A stretch of 22,743 nucleotides of DNA from JAMCXS01 sp964459065. GTDB lineage: Bacteria > Acidobacteriota > Terriglobia > UBA7540. Position 1 is the first letter of the stretch, and every line of letters starts with the position of its first letter. Below are positions 15,783 through 22,743 of the stretch, piece after piece. The position numbers and the translations under genes are program-made. The notes beneath the pieces were generated by a model. The model saw only the letters and a list, made by a program, of their open reading frames with translations, was not told the DNA's origin and ran no database searches. The DNA is taken from assembly GCA_964459065.1 (NCBI GenBank), contig CAYWMN010000032.1:1-22743 (forward strand). Direction: 5' to 3'.

Positions 15783-17741
15783 TTAGTGTTTGGCTGGGTT
15801 CCCGTTCACGCGGAGGAAGCGGACCGAACCTGCAACCACGGTTCCATCAGCGCGGTTGGTCAGTTTGACGGAAATCGGATTGTGGAAATAGCCCAGCCAG
15901 TTCCACTTGCCCTGGTTCTGGTTTTCGTTGATCGTGAACGACTGGGTTTGCGGGCCGAACTCCACCCGGAAGGTGGCGTGGCTGGCAAGCTTGCCGGCGG
16001 CTGGTCCGGGATTCTTGTAGCGCACTCCGATGCGGTAGGTTCCCACCAGAGGCTGATCGGTGCGCCAAATGACGTAGGCGTTTCCGGGCCCCGGCTTAGC
16101 CCAGAATCCGTTAATGCCCTCGTCGATGGGCTTCCAAAACTCCCGGCCATCCAGTTGAAAGGCGGTAATTCCCGAAGAAGCTGGGGAGACAGTCTTGTCG
16201 CGCGGCGTGATGGCTTCAAGGCTCCGCGTGTGATGGCCTTCGAGAACCGACAAGGCCAGATTGTCCTTCCAGTCGGGGTATTGGTGAGCCTGTTTGATCA
16301 TCCGCTGGATATGGTTGTTGAGGGCTGCCCGGAGGATGGAAGCCTCTTTCGGAATCTCGCTGCAAATATTGTGTTGCTCCTTCGGGTCGATGACCAGGTC
16401 AAAGCACTGGTCGTGGCCGGTGCGGATATCTTCAATCAGCTTGTAACGCTTGCCCTGAACGGCATATTGGGGACGGACGGCGGTTTCCTCGCTGTAGACG
16501 TACCGATGCACCTCCGCCGCGTTGCCTTTGATGACCGGTAGCAGGCTCTTGCCGTCAATGGCGGACGGGATGGGCAGGTTCTCCAACGCCAGAATGGTGG
16601 GCACGATATCGTATTGGCCGGCAAGGGCGTGGGTTCGCTTGCCTGCCGGAATTCCAGGCCCCCAGAAGATGAGCGGCACGTGCGTGTCGGCATTGTAAAC
16701 GGAGCGGTGGTCTTCAGTGTTGTAATCCTTGGGATGCGAAAAGAGCAGTTGCCCGTGATCGGAAAGAAAGATGACGACCGTATTCTTTTCCAGGCCAAGC
16801 TTGCGGATGGTATCGAACAGCTTCCCAACGTAAGTGTCCATGTAGAGAATCTTGGCGGCGTAGAGCTCCTTAAGGCGCTTGATGGCGCTGGCGTTTCCCA
16901 GTCGGCAGTAGGTGAAGAACTGAACGCTCTGGTCAAAAAGGCCCTTATACTCGGGAAGATAAGCGTCGGGGGTCGGGTAGTTGTCCGCGACTTTGACGTT
17001 GGGAAAATTGTCGGGAGTGCTGAAGCGGTCGTATTCGGGTGGCGGATTGTAAGGCCCGTGCGGCTCCATATAGTGGACCCAAAGGAAAAAACGTCCGTTG
17101 CGGTGTTGGGCGAGCCAGTGCTCGGCCCACGCCGTGGTTTCCGGGGCGGTCAAATGGACCGATGACAAGGGAGAATGCCCGGGCACCGGAGTAAAACTGT
17201 CCGTGTAGTGCACGCTATCCCAGCCGCGATTGACGTTATCCCACAAAGACCAGCAGTTGGAGTTATCAGCCGCCGTGGCCATCCCGGCCTTTCCGAGGAG
17301 TTGGGACACCGTTAACTTATGAGGAGAGAGGTCAATATAGCTGGGCAGCGAAGGAGGCACCTGGCCCTGGCTCATAGGCTTGGTGATGTCAGAACCGCAC
17401 GCCTGGGGCACCAGCAGCGTCATGCCGTGCACGGTGGGGAAAAGCCCCGTGAGGATGGTCGTAAAAGAAGGCGTCGTCCAGCTTCCGGCCGAATAGGCGC
17501 GAAGAAAGACCGTTCCTTGTTTGGCGAACTGATCGACGTGCGGCGAGTCGTGATAGGGGTATCCGTAAGTGTGGAGATATCCTGCCTGCAGCATGTCCGG
17601 CGTGACCAGGATAATGTTGTAGGGTACGCGGGACTTTGGGTTTTGCGGCCGCGCGCCAAAAGCCGGAAACGCCTGAAGCGTCAAAATAAATAGTAGGATG
17701 AGCCCGGGCACCCATCGCTTTTTACCTAGCCAGTTGTTCAT
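15783..17741 (-). CDS. Secreted sulfatase/alkaline-phosphatase-superfamily hydrolase with golvesin-like C-terminal domain (652 aa)
   Basis: A signal peptide (residues 1-30, ending FPAFGA) precedes a sulfatase-fold domain: Asp49 in IILVTPDM, HYMEPHGPY, and Asp328/His329 in FLSDHGQ, all metal-site positions. At the nucleophile site the family C/S-x-P-S-R motif reads T90-T-free TPSF (SWTTPSF, 87-93): Thr90 replaces the Cys/Ser needed for formylglycine and Phe93 replaces the Arg. It is therefore probably not a classical sulfate esterase; phosphatase, phosphodiesterase or phospho-transferase activity is more likely. Residues about 525-650 resemble the golvesin/xanthan-lyase-type C-terminal beta domain (YRIGVRYKN ... 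GKWNWLGYF ... VAGSVRFLRV), often found on secreted polymer-acting enzymes. The start at 17741 is chosen over 17786 because of the signal peptide, GGGAGG/AGAGG upstream, and a promoter whose start point lies at about 17790. Confidence 0.85.
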   Translation of the reverse strand: MNNWLGKKRWVPGLILLFILTLQAFPAFGARPQNPKSRVPYNIILVTPDMLQAGYLHTYGYPYHDSPHVDQFAKQGTVFLRAYSAGSWTTPSFTTILTGLFPTVHGMTLLVPQACGSDITKPMSQGQVPPSLPSYIDLSPHKLTVSQLLGKAGMATAADNSNCWSLWDNVNRGWDSVHYTDSFTPVPGHSPLSSVHLTAPETTAWAEHWLAQHRNGRFFLWVHYMEPHGPYNPPPEYDRFSTPDNFPNVKVADNYPTPDAYLPEYKGLFDQSVQFFTYCRLGNASAIKRLKELYAAKILYMDTYVGKLFDTIRKLGLEKNTVVIFLSDHGQLLFSHPKDYNTEDHRSVYNADTHVPLIFWGPGIPAGKRTHALAGQYDIVPTILALENLPIPSAIDGKSLLPVIKGNAAEVHRYVYSEETAVRPQYAVQGKRYKLIEDIRTGHDQCFDLVIDPKEQHNICSEIPKEASILRAALNNHIQRMIKQAHQYPDWKDNLALSVLEGHHTRSLEAITPRDKTVSPASSGITAFQLDGREFWKPIDEGINGFWAKPGPGNAYVIWRTDQPLVGTYRIGVRYKNPGPAAGKLASHATFRVEFGPQTQSFTINENQNQGKWNWLGYFHNPISVKLTNRADGTVVAGSVRFLRVNGNPAKH

Positions 17742-17796
17742 ACTGCCTCTTACCTCCCTAACACTTTGTTTTTGGGACCGGCCCACAAACTACAAC

Positions 17797-17824
17797 ATTA
17801 TAACCCGCTACCCATTCCGGTCTA
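17797..17824 (-). promoter_or_regulatory. Sigma70-type promoter for the sulfatase-like gene
   Basis: On the minus strand TAGACC (17819-17824, four of six matches to TTGACA) is followed after 16 bases by a perfect TATAAT (17797-17802). The predicted start point near 17790 leaves a leader of about 50 bases to the ATG at 17741. It would leave almost none to the upstream ATG at 17786, which supports the shorter protein. Confidence 0.6.
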
Positions 17825-17924
17825 GCACATTCCCAAAACCGTTGCGAGCTGATTCGTTTTGTGCGCGCGGCGGACTCGTGACGGAAGGCTCGGATGAAGC
17901 GATAAGCGGCTGAGGACGGCGAAG

Positions 17925-17944
17925 CGGCAGGTCACCGCCTGCCG
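17925..17944 (-). terminator. Hairpin spanning the stop codon of the glycosidase-like gene
   Basis: CGGCAGG (17925-17931) and CCTGCCG (17938-17944) form a perfect 7-bp GC-rich stem with a 6-base loop, overlapping the TGA of the minus-strand gene (17932-17934). Followed 100 bases later by the promoter of the next gene, it probably marks the 3' end of this transcript. No T-run is seen. Confidence 0.45.
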
Positions 17945-20682
17945 GCAAACTTGATTTGCAAAGTCACGGGCTGGTCCACTCTGTGAACCACAATAAGTTC
18001 CTGCTTTTTGTGAACGTCACACCTGATGCCGGGCAGGCTGCAGGTTACGGAATGAATGCGGCCGTGCTCGGGATCGCGCGCGCCGACGCGCAGTTGCGGA
18101 ATCATTCTTTTTTCAAGCGGGTTGATCTCAACTTGCAGCGAGCGGGCCGTGGCCCGGTATTTGAACCGGACGTCGATTTTTCCGTAACGGGTGGGCAAGC
18201 CGCTTGCGCCCACCGGACCGCTGCTGGTGAGCCAGTGCAGCGGAATACCCCTTCCCACCCAGACGGCGCCGCCCGAAGGCTCATCGAAGGCGAAGATCTG
18301 CCGGGTCAGCCGGACGATGGGCCATGTCATGTGCGCTCCTTCGAACCCATAGATGCGGGGCCCTTTGAGGTACTTCGGGTGGCCCGTCTCGCGTCCTTTT
18401 TTGCCGTCTGCAGGAACCACCTGGGCCTGCTCAAATCCGGACCACATGCCCGGAGCAACAAGAGCCTGAATGTTGCCGTAATGCATCATCAGGTACTTGC
18501 GAATCATCCCGAGCCGCAGCTTCTGAAAAGAAGAACTGTAGCACTGGAAGTTGTCCAGGATGGGCGGCAGGAACCGGCGGACGCCCAGGACCGTTTGTTC
18601 GTGGTTGAATTCGTAATCAAAAATAAAACGGCGCTCCTCATTCGTGAGAAAGTCTGTTCCCACCAGCCGCGGCCAATCGTGAAATCTACGGTAGGCGCGG
18701 TTGCGCGTGTTGGTCCGAAAGGTGCACATGACGGGCCGTTTTGGATCGTCCAGAATCGGATGGATGTGAATGAAAGAGATTTTTCCGTCTTTCCGCTCGA
18801 TGGCGGTCCTGAATGATTTTCGCAAAGTGGCGTGGTACTGGCGGGCATAGCGCCTGAGGCGGCGGCCCTCGGCCCTGTATTCATCCGGGCGATAGAAAGC
18901 GCTGATTTCGAGCAAAGCTTCGGCGTAATCCCGCAATCCCTCCCAGAGCGGGGCGTCATTCGTGTAGAAGTAGCCGGGACCTTTGTGCCCGTAGTCGTTG
19001 TTGAGAACTCCTTCAACCATTCCGTAACGCGGGTCATCGGGCGGAAAGGTTTCCATGGACTTGCGGCGCGCGCGCTGGATGTAGCCGACGACCCGGTCGA
19101 TCGTCTGCTTGTTGCGGGTAATCAGATCGGGATCCTGCGTATACCAATAGTAATTGGCGAGGAGCTTCAGGAAGTCGCCGAGGTCAAATACCTGGAAGTT
19201 GGAGTCGTGGGGGCGCTCGGTATTGAACTTTCCGGAAGGCTCAATGTGCGTCTCGATGAAATATTGAACGTAACGCTGCACCTCTTCGTAGTAGCCCAAT
19301 TCCAGAAGCACCTGGGAAAGGTAAATCACGCAGAAGGGCCAGAACCCTTCATACCAGACTGCTCCTCCGCGCACCTCGTTGCCGTCCACCGAGACCATGC
19401 ACTTGGCGAGCGCTCCCTTGGCGATGTCGTTGACCATGGGCTCGGGAATCTGGAACTGCGCGCCGCGGCGGAAGAACTTTTGCCACACACCCTGCTCGCC
19501 GAGCAAGGCTTCAAAAAAGCCGTCGTGGATCTGCTGCGGTTTTAACTGAAGCCGTTCGGGCTGATGATAGCCGGGTAGCACAAAATAGAGATCCCGGTGC
19601 TCGCCCGCTTGCAGTTGAAAATTCCAGACCGGCAGGTTGTTCTGATTTTCGAATCGGGTTTGGGAAATCATGTTGCCGGAAATCGAGGCCGGATCCGGCG
19701 TGCCATCCTGCCGGAAGGCCGCCGGGGCCGTGATGTGGATGGTATTGCCGTCCGGCCGCAGTTCCAATTTCCCGTCCATGGGCGGATGCACGGCAAACCG
19801 GACGGTGCGGGTTGTGGCGGAGTAATTCGCCATGCGGAATCTTAGAAAGAGTCCCGGCCTGGAGCCCACCCGCCCCATAAGGATCAATTGCTCATAACCA
19901 ACCTGTTCCGCGTCACGCTGGTAAACGTATTGGACAATCGGAAGGTAGTGTTGTAATTGTCCCCTCAAGACTCCCAGGCTTTCGGAATGTTGAATTTCTT
20001 TTCCGTTCAGTGCAAAAGGCAGCGCGGCGGCAAGCTGGACGCCCTGGATGGATTTGTCCGGCTCATTCCCGGTGAGAAAGCCCTTATCCACTCCAATCGA
20101 ACCGTCCCAGCAAACCTGGACTTCGTGCGGATATTCCTTCATGCCCACATACGATTCGGGGTAGTTGAGCGGCGGGTATGCGCGGCGCGATCGTTCGAGG
20201 CTGGGGTCGCGGGGATCGGCGAGATATTTCTTCCCGAGAATGTCATCCTGCGCGTTCAAAAGCGTGTCCCAGTATTCGCGGGAATGGGCCTCGACCGGCG
20301 GTGCCACCTGCCGGCCGACTTGGCCAAACGCTTTGCGGATGCGGCAGACGATCCCGATGGGTTCCACGTAAACAAATTCACCCTCGCGCGGCGCGTCTTT
20401 TTCCAGCACGATCCAGGGGCGGGAGGAGTTTCTTCCGGGGACGGACATCACCTGATAACCCTGGAACCTGTCGCCTGCCTTTACCGCCGTCCAGGGACCC
20501 GTTTGCGAGCTTGCGAGTTCTGAAACGCCCCAACTGTTCAGTCGGCTGAAAATGGTCTCAGAATGATCCGGAGAACCTTCCGGCCGGGCTAGCGCCCAAC
20601 CCACCGGAGGGCTCACAACGGAGCCCGCCAGCAGGGCTAAGCTCGATTGGATGGATTTCTGGAGCAATTCACGACGATTCAT
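17932..20682 (-). CDS. Tat-exported glycosidase-like protein of unrecognised family (916 aa)
   Basis: The frame is open from 20793, but the ATG at 20682 gives a twin-arginine leader (MNRRELLQKS plus a hydrophobic stretch ending GWALA) and has AAAGGAA 6 bases upstream. The likely layout is a beta-sandwich-rich N-terminal part (to about residue 400), a helical part with the look of an (alpha/alpha)6 barrel at about 420-780 (YEGFWPF, VFDLGDFLKLLANYYWYTQD, NNDYGHKGPGYFYTNDAPLWEGL), and a C-terminal beta domain. This beta/(alpha/alpha)6/beta order is shared by many six-hairpin glycosidases, such as rhamnosidase- or phosphorylase-like families, but I cannot name one. The candidate acids are in the YEGFW and NDAPLWEG segments. 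It follows a FucP-type transporter gene by 158 bases, which fits a role in releasing or trimming a sugar that is then imported. Confidence 0.75.
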   Translation of the reverse strand: MNRRELLQKSIQSSLALLAGSVVSPPVGWALARPEGSPDHSETIFSRLNSWGVSELASSQTGPWTAVKAGDRFQGYQVMSVPGRNSSRPWIVLEKDAPREGEFVYVEPIGIVCRIRKAFGQVGRQVAPPVEAHSREYWDTLLNAQDDILGKKYLADPRDPSLERSRRAYPPLNYPESYVGMKEYPHEVQVCWDGSIGVDKGFLTGNEPDKSIQGVQLAAALPFALNGKEIQHSESLGVLRGQLQHYLPIVQYVYQRDAEQVGYEQLILMGRVGSRPGLFLRFRMANYSATTRTVRFAVHPPMDGKLELRPDGNTIHITAPAAFRQDGTPDPASISGNMISQTRFENQNNLPVWNFQLQAGEHRDLYFVLPGYHQPERLQLKPQQIHDGFFEALLGEQGVWQKFFRRGAQFQIPEPMVNDIAKGALAKCMVSVDGNEVRGGAVWYEGFWPFCVIYLSQVLLELGYYEEVQRYVQYFIETHIEPSGKFNTERPHDSNFQVFDLGDFLKLLANYYWYTQDPDLITRNKQTIDRVVGYIQRARRKSMETFPPDDPRYGMVEGVLNNDYGHKGPGYFYTNDAPLWEGLRDYAEALLEISAFYRPDEYRAEGRRLRRYARQYHATLRKSFRTAIERKDGKISFIHIHPILDDPKRPVMCTFRTNTRNRAYRRFHDWPRLVGTDFLTNEERRFIFDYEFNHEQTVLGVRRFLPPILDNFQCYSSSFQKLRLGMIRKYLMMHYGNIQALVAPGMWSGFEQAQVVPADGKKGRETGHPKYLKGPRIYGFEGAHMTWPIVRLTRQIFAFDEPSGGAVWVGRGIPLHWLTSSGPVGASGLPTRYGKIDVRFKYRATARSLQVEINPLEKRMIPQLRVGARDPEHGRIHSVTCSLPGIRCDVHKKQELIVVHRVDQPVTLQIKFAGRR

Positions 20683-20826
20683 GTTGGTTCCTTTGGCGGC
20701 AAGGGACGCAAGGCCCCTGAGGACCAAAACAGGCCCGGCTCGCAAGCGCTGCCGCTGTGGCGATCTGCTTGGGGCCAGGCCGTTGATTCGCACATCCGGT
20801 GGCTCCTGCCAGGTTTGCTCTCGCCG

Positions 20827-20840
20827 CGGTCAACTGACCG
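20827..20840. repeat. 14-bp palindrome next to the symporter stop codon
   Basis: CGGTCA (20827-20832) and TGACCG (20835-20840) flank a 2-base centre (AC), directly adjoining the minus-strand stop codon (20841-20843). With a 2-base loop it would fold poorly as RNA, so a dimeric-regulator site for the downstream glycosidase-like gene is as plausible as a terminator. The rest of 20683-20826 is GC-rich, with no clear promoter. Confidence 0.35.
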
Positions 20841-22163
20841 TTAAGCCGGCTCCGAAACAGGAGTCGATTGACTTTGCGCCAGGTGCACCTTCGAGCCGAT
20901 GAAGGCGTAATGAGTGACCACGAGGTAGCAGACGAGCGGAATCAGCATGGCCACCGCCATACTGTGCCAGATATCATAGATGTATCCCATGGCCGGCGGC
21001 GCTGACGCGGCTCCGATAATAGCCATGACCATGAAGGAGCCGCCCAGCTTGGTGTTGACCCCCAGGTTTTTGAGTCCCAGCGCGTAGATGGTGGGAAACA
21101 TCAGCGACATAAAGAAACTGGTCAGAAAAAGCGCACCCACTCCCACCCAGCCGGGGAACAACACTCCCAACCCGACAAGGACCACGTTGGTAATTGCGTA
21201 GATGCCCGTCAGTTTGCTGGGCCGGATATACTTCATCAGGTAGGTGGCCACAAAGCGGCCTATCGCGAAGGCCACAAGGCTCCCGGTGAGTAGGTAACCC
21301 GCCACTTTTTCCGGCTGACGGGTGTAGTCTTCGATGTATTGGATGAAGAAACTCCAGGTTCCCACCTGTGCGCCGACGTAAAAAAACTGTGCGGCAACGC
21401 CCTTCAGGAAATGCGGGTAATGGAACAGGTCGCGCAGCTTCCCTTTGTTGTGGGTGTCGGCGGCACTGATTTCTTCAGCAGTTTTGGGAAATTTCGTTCG
21501 CAGAATCAGGAAGGCCATGAAGAAGACGACAATGCCGAGAATCACGTAGGGCCGGACAACGCGCATCGTTTCATGCTGCAGGTAAACGCTCAACGTTCCC
21601 TGCGCCTTGAGCGCGCTGATTTGCCTGGGGTCCAGTTCGATTCCGGAAAAGATAAAAACCGTCCCCGCCAACGCTCCTGTAACCGAACCCAGAGGGTTAA
21701 AGGACTGCGAGAAATTCAGGCGCCGCTCGGAGGTTTCCGGATCACCGAGCACGGTGATAAACGTATTGGACCCGGTTTCAAGGAATGACAATCCGCTGGC
21801 AATCACGTAGAGCGCCAGCAGGAAAAAAGCGTAGCTTTGGGCCACCGCTGCCGGCCAGAACAGGATGGCTCCGGTGCCGAAAAGACAAAGGCCGGTCACC
21901 AGTCCTGTTTTGTAACCGAATTTCCGCATCAGGAAGGCCGCCGGCATGGCCCAGCAGAAATACCCCAGATAGAAGGCGGATTGCACCAGCCCCGCCTTGA
22001 GGCGCGTGAGCTCAAACGAGGTCATGAACTGCTTAATCAGAATGTCATTCAGGTTGTTGGGAATGGCCCAGAGATAAAACAGTGCCGTGACCAGGAGAAA
22101 AGGGACGGCGTTTTCGCGTGAGAATAACGGAGGGTGAGTTTTCCTCTCAGGTTTTGTGCTCAT
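20841..22163 (-). CDS. FucP-type sugar:H+ symporter, major facilitator superfamily (440 aa)
   Basis: This inner-membrane protein has twelve predicted hydrophobic segments and nearly the same length as the E. coli L-fucose permease (438 aa). The FucP signature regions are present: NNLNDILIKQF near the start with Asp40, and SFLETGSN with Glu129. Both align, with the same offset of six, with Asp46 and Glu135, the proton-coupling and substrate-site acids of E. coli FucP. The fold and proton coupling are therefore well supported, but the sugar (fucose, glucose, galactose, N-acetylglucosamine or other) cannot be read from these residues. The start is the ATG at 22163. It is the first gene of the predicted sugar locus; a TATAAT-containing candidate promoter lies about 83 bases upstream. 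Confidence 0.93.
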   Translation of the reverse strand: MSTKPERKTHPPLFSRENAVPFLLVTALFYLWAIPNNLNDILIKQFMTSFELTRLKAGLVQSAFYLGYFCWAMPAAFLMRKFGYKTGLVTGLCLFGTGAILFWPAAVAQSYAFFLLALYVIASGLSFLETGSNTFITVLGDPETSERRLNFSQSFNPLGSVTGALAGTVFIFSGIELDPRQISALKAQGTLSVYLQHETMRVVRPYVILGIVVFFMAFLILRTKFPKTAEEISAADTHNKGKLRDLFHYPHFLKGVAAQFFYVGAQVGTWSFFIQYIEDYTRQPEKVAGYLLTGSLVAFAIGRFVATYLMKYIRPSKLTGIYAITNVVLVGLGVLFPGWVGVGALFLTSFFMSLMFPTIYALGLKNLGVNTKLGGSFMVMAIIGAASAPPAMGYIYDIWHSMAVAMLIPLVCYLVVTHYAFIGSKVHLAQSQSTPVSEPA

Positions 22164-22245
22164 CGTTCATGTCCTCATGGCGCTGTACGCCTGCCGCGTC
22201 CGGGCTCCGAATATAAATACCAGCAGCTTCGGTTCCCGGCAAGTT

Positions 22246-22251
22246 ATTATA
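22246..22251 (-). promoter_or_regulatory. Candidate -10 box upstream of the symporter gene
   Basis: A perfect TATAAT on the minus strand lies in an otherwise GC-rich leader, about 83 bases before the symporter ATG. No recognisable -35 hexamer sits at 16-18 bases, so the promoter, if real, may need an activator. A TTGACT is present but about 35 bases upstream, too far to pair with it. Confidence 0.3.
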
Positions 22252-22381
22252 CGGGTCCCCGACGTTGGGCGGCGCTTTAGCTCTCGAGTCAAAATCAGGA
22301 CTTTGGAAAATGGGACTGCCTGCGAGCGGGTTATCAGCTTGCGCAGAAACTTACCACGTTCCTTCCTGCAGACGGGTGTTA

Positions 22382-22600
22382 TCAGGCGCTTCGCGCGTTC
22401 CACCACCGGCGGGCCGCCACAACCGACCAGACGGATTCCACCAGCCCGAAAGGCCATGCGCCTTGGAGAAAGCCGTAAGCCGACCCCAGCGCGCACGACA
22501 CTGCGAACAGCAGGATAAACCAGTTGCTTCTTTTTTCAAGCGCATAGCACACCAGCATTGCCGTGACTGCAAAGAGTCCAAAAAGTGTAAGCGTACTCAC
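22382..22600 (-). CDS. Small membrane protein (72 aa)
   Basis: This is a short polytopic protein with a GTG start. Three hydrophobic segments are visible: about 2-21 (STLTLFGLFAVTAMLVCYAL), 27-44 (WFILLFAVSCALGSAYGF) and 49-61 (WPFGLVESVWSVV). The chain ends in a basic RRWWNARSA tail. The pattern of Trp, small residues and basic loop residues is that of a genuine inner-membrane protein and not a chance frame. AGGAGG lies 13 bases before the GTG, slightly far. It follows the end of the upstream minus-strand gene by about 30 bases, so the two are probably cotranscribed. I do not recognise a characterised family. Confidence 0.7.
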   Translation of the reverse strand: MSTLTLFGLFAVTAMLVCYALEKRSNWFILLFAVSCALGSAYGFLQGAWPFGLVESVWSVVAARRWWNARSA

Positions 22601-22630
22601 GAATACTTCTGCGCCTCCTGCCTTAACCTG

Positions 22631-22743
22631 TCAACTTGTGTTGTGGAAACCCCGTCGGCTGAAATGAATTGACCCCAGTGAAGAGCGGTCAATCTCCCGC
22701 AAAACCACATGCCGGACTTCCCACGCCCCGGACTCTTCTAGCG
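22631..22743 (-). CDS. C-terminal end of an unidentified protein (5' part outside window)
   Basis: On the minus strand a frame is open from the window edge to a TGA at 22631-22633, giving about 37 residues (SGAWEVRHVVLREIDRSS and then LGSIHF, ending HNTS). The composition reads like a real globular C-terminus, and it ends 30 bases before the next gene's start with a ribosome site in between. Too little is visible to name it. A competing minus-strand frame (22597-22710) overlaps it and ends in the GTG of the next gene. Confidence 0.45.
   Translation of the reverse strand, partial: LEESGAWEVRHVVLREIDRSSLGSIHFSRRGFHNTS
22668..22693. repeat. 7-bp inverted repeat with 12-base spacer
   Basis: ATTGACC (22668-22674) and GGTCAAT (22687-22693) are perfect inverted copies. 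The half-site GGTCA recurs in the palindrome at 20827-20840. Because it lies inside the presumed 3' end of a coding frame it may be coincidental. Confidence 0.25.

Noticed and set aside
15651..16541. 296-aa plus-strand frame opposite the sulfatase-like gene
   Set aside because: It is antisense to conserved sulfatase-fold and golvesin-like sequence; long antisense frames are expected in GC-rich codon-biased genes.
17956..18816. 286-aa plus-strand frame opposite the glycosidase-like gene
   Set aside because: It is antisense to a gene with signal peptide, ribosome site and coherent domain layout; no family features were seen.
22597..22710. 37-aa minus-strand frame overlapping the start of the 72-aa protein by a GTGA junction
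   Set aside because: The junction is suggestive, but the ATG has no ribosome site. An overlapping frame open to the window edge and ending at 22631 reads more like real protein sequence.

Overview
The window looks like a chromosomal segment of a moderately GC-rich Gram-negative bacterium, most likely an Acidobacteriota member. This is an inference from gene content: Tat-exported Gfo/Idh/MocA oxidoreductases, a GWxTD-domain protein, a barrel protein with an N-terminal carboxypeptidase-regulatory-like domain, PilZ proteins with a degenerate motif, and a PDZ-containing membrane histidine kinase paired with an NtrC-type regulator. I saw no rRNA, tRNA, CRISPR array, insertion sequence or prophage gene.

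Left part (1-3456): the C-terminal end of one Gfo/Idh/MocA oxidoreductase and a complete, closely related second copy (650-1993) lie in tandem on +. Convergent to them is a minus-strand gene for a PilZ / CxxC-CxxC / PilZ protein (2234-3037), possibly preceded by an overlapping tiny ORF.

Centre-left (3413-7113): a good sigma70-type promoter leads into a + strand pair, a secreted GWxTD-domain protein (3496-5199) and a plug-less outer-membrane-barrel-like protein (5275-7065). An intercistronic hairpin lies between them and a 9-bp inverted repeat sits directly after the second stop codon. These look like an envelope unit of unknown function.

Centre (7344-12447): a large membrane histidine kinase (PDZ, about nine further membrane segments, GAF, PAS, HisKA, HATPase) overlaps by 11 bases a sigma54-type response regulator whose GAFTGA loop reads GAFTSA. 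A CPBP-family membrane protease gene converges on this pair, with a hairpin between the 3' ends.

Right part (12666-22743): all genes are on the minus strand. In transcription order (right to left) they are: the tail of an unidentified protein running off the window edge, a 72-aa membrane protein, a FucP-type sugar/H+ symporter, a large Tat-exported protein that resembles an (alpha/alpha)6-barrel glycosidase, a secreted sulfatase-superfamily enzyme with Thr instead of Cys at the nucleophile site and a golvesin-like C-terminal domain, and the excision-repair gene uvrA. The symporter, glycosidase-like protein and sulfatase-like protein plausibly form a small carbohydrate-use locus. The hairpin and promoter between the last two suggest they are separate transcripts.

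No single element can be declared a new system from sequence alone. The best candidates are the GWxTD/barrel pair, the PDZ kinase with its variant regulator, and the glycan-handling trio.
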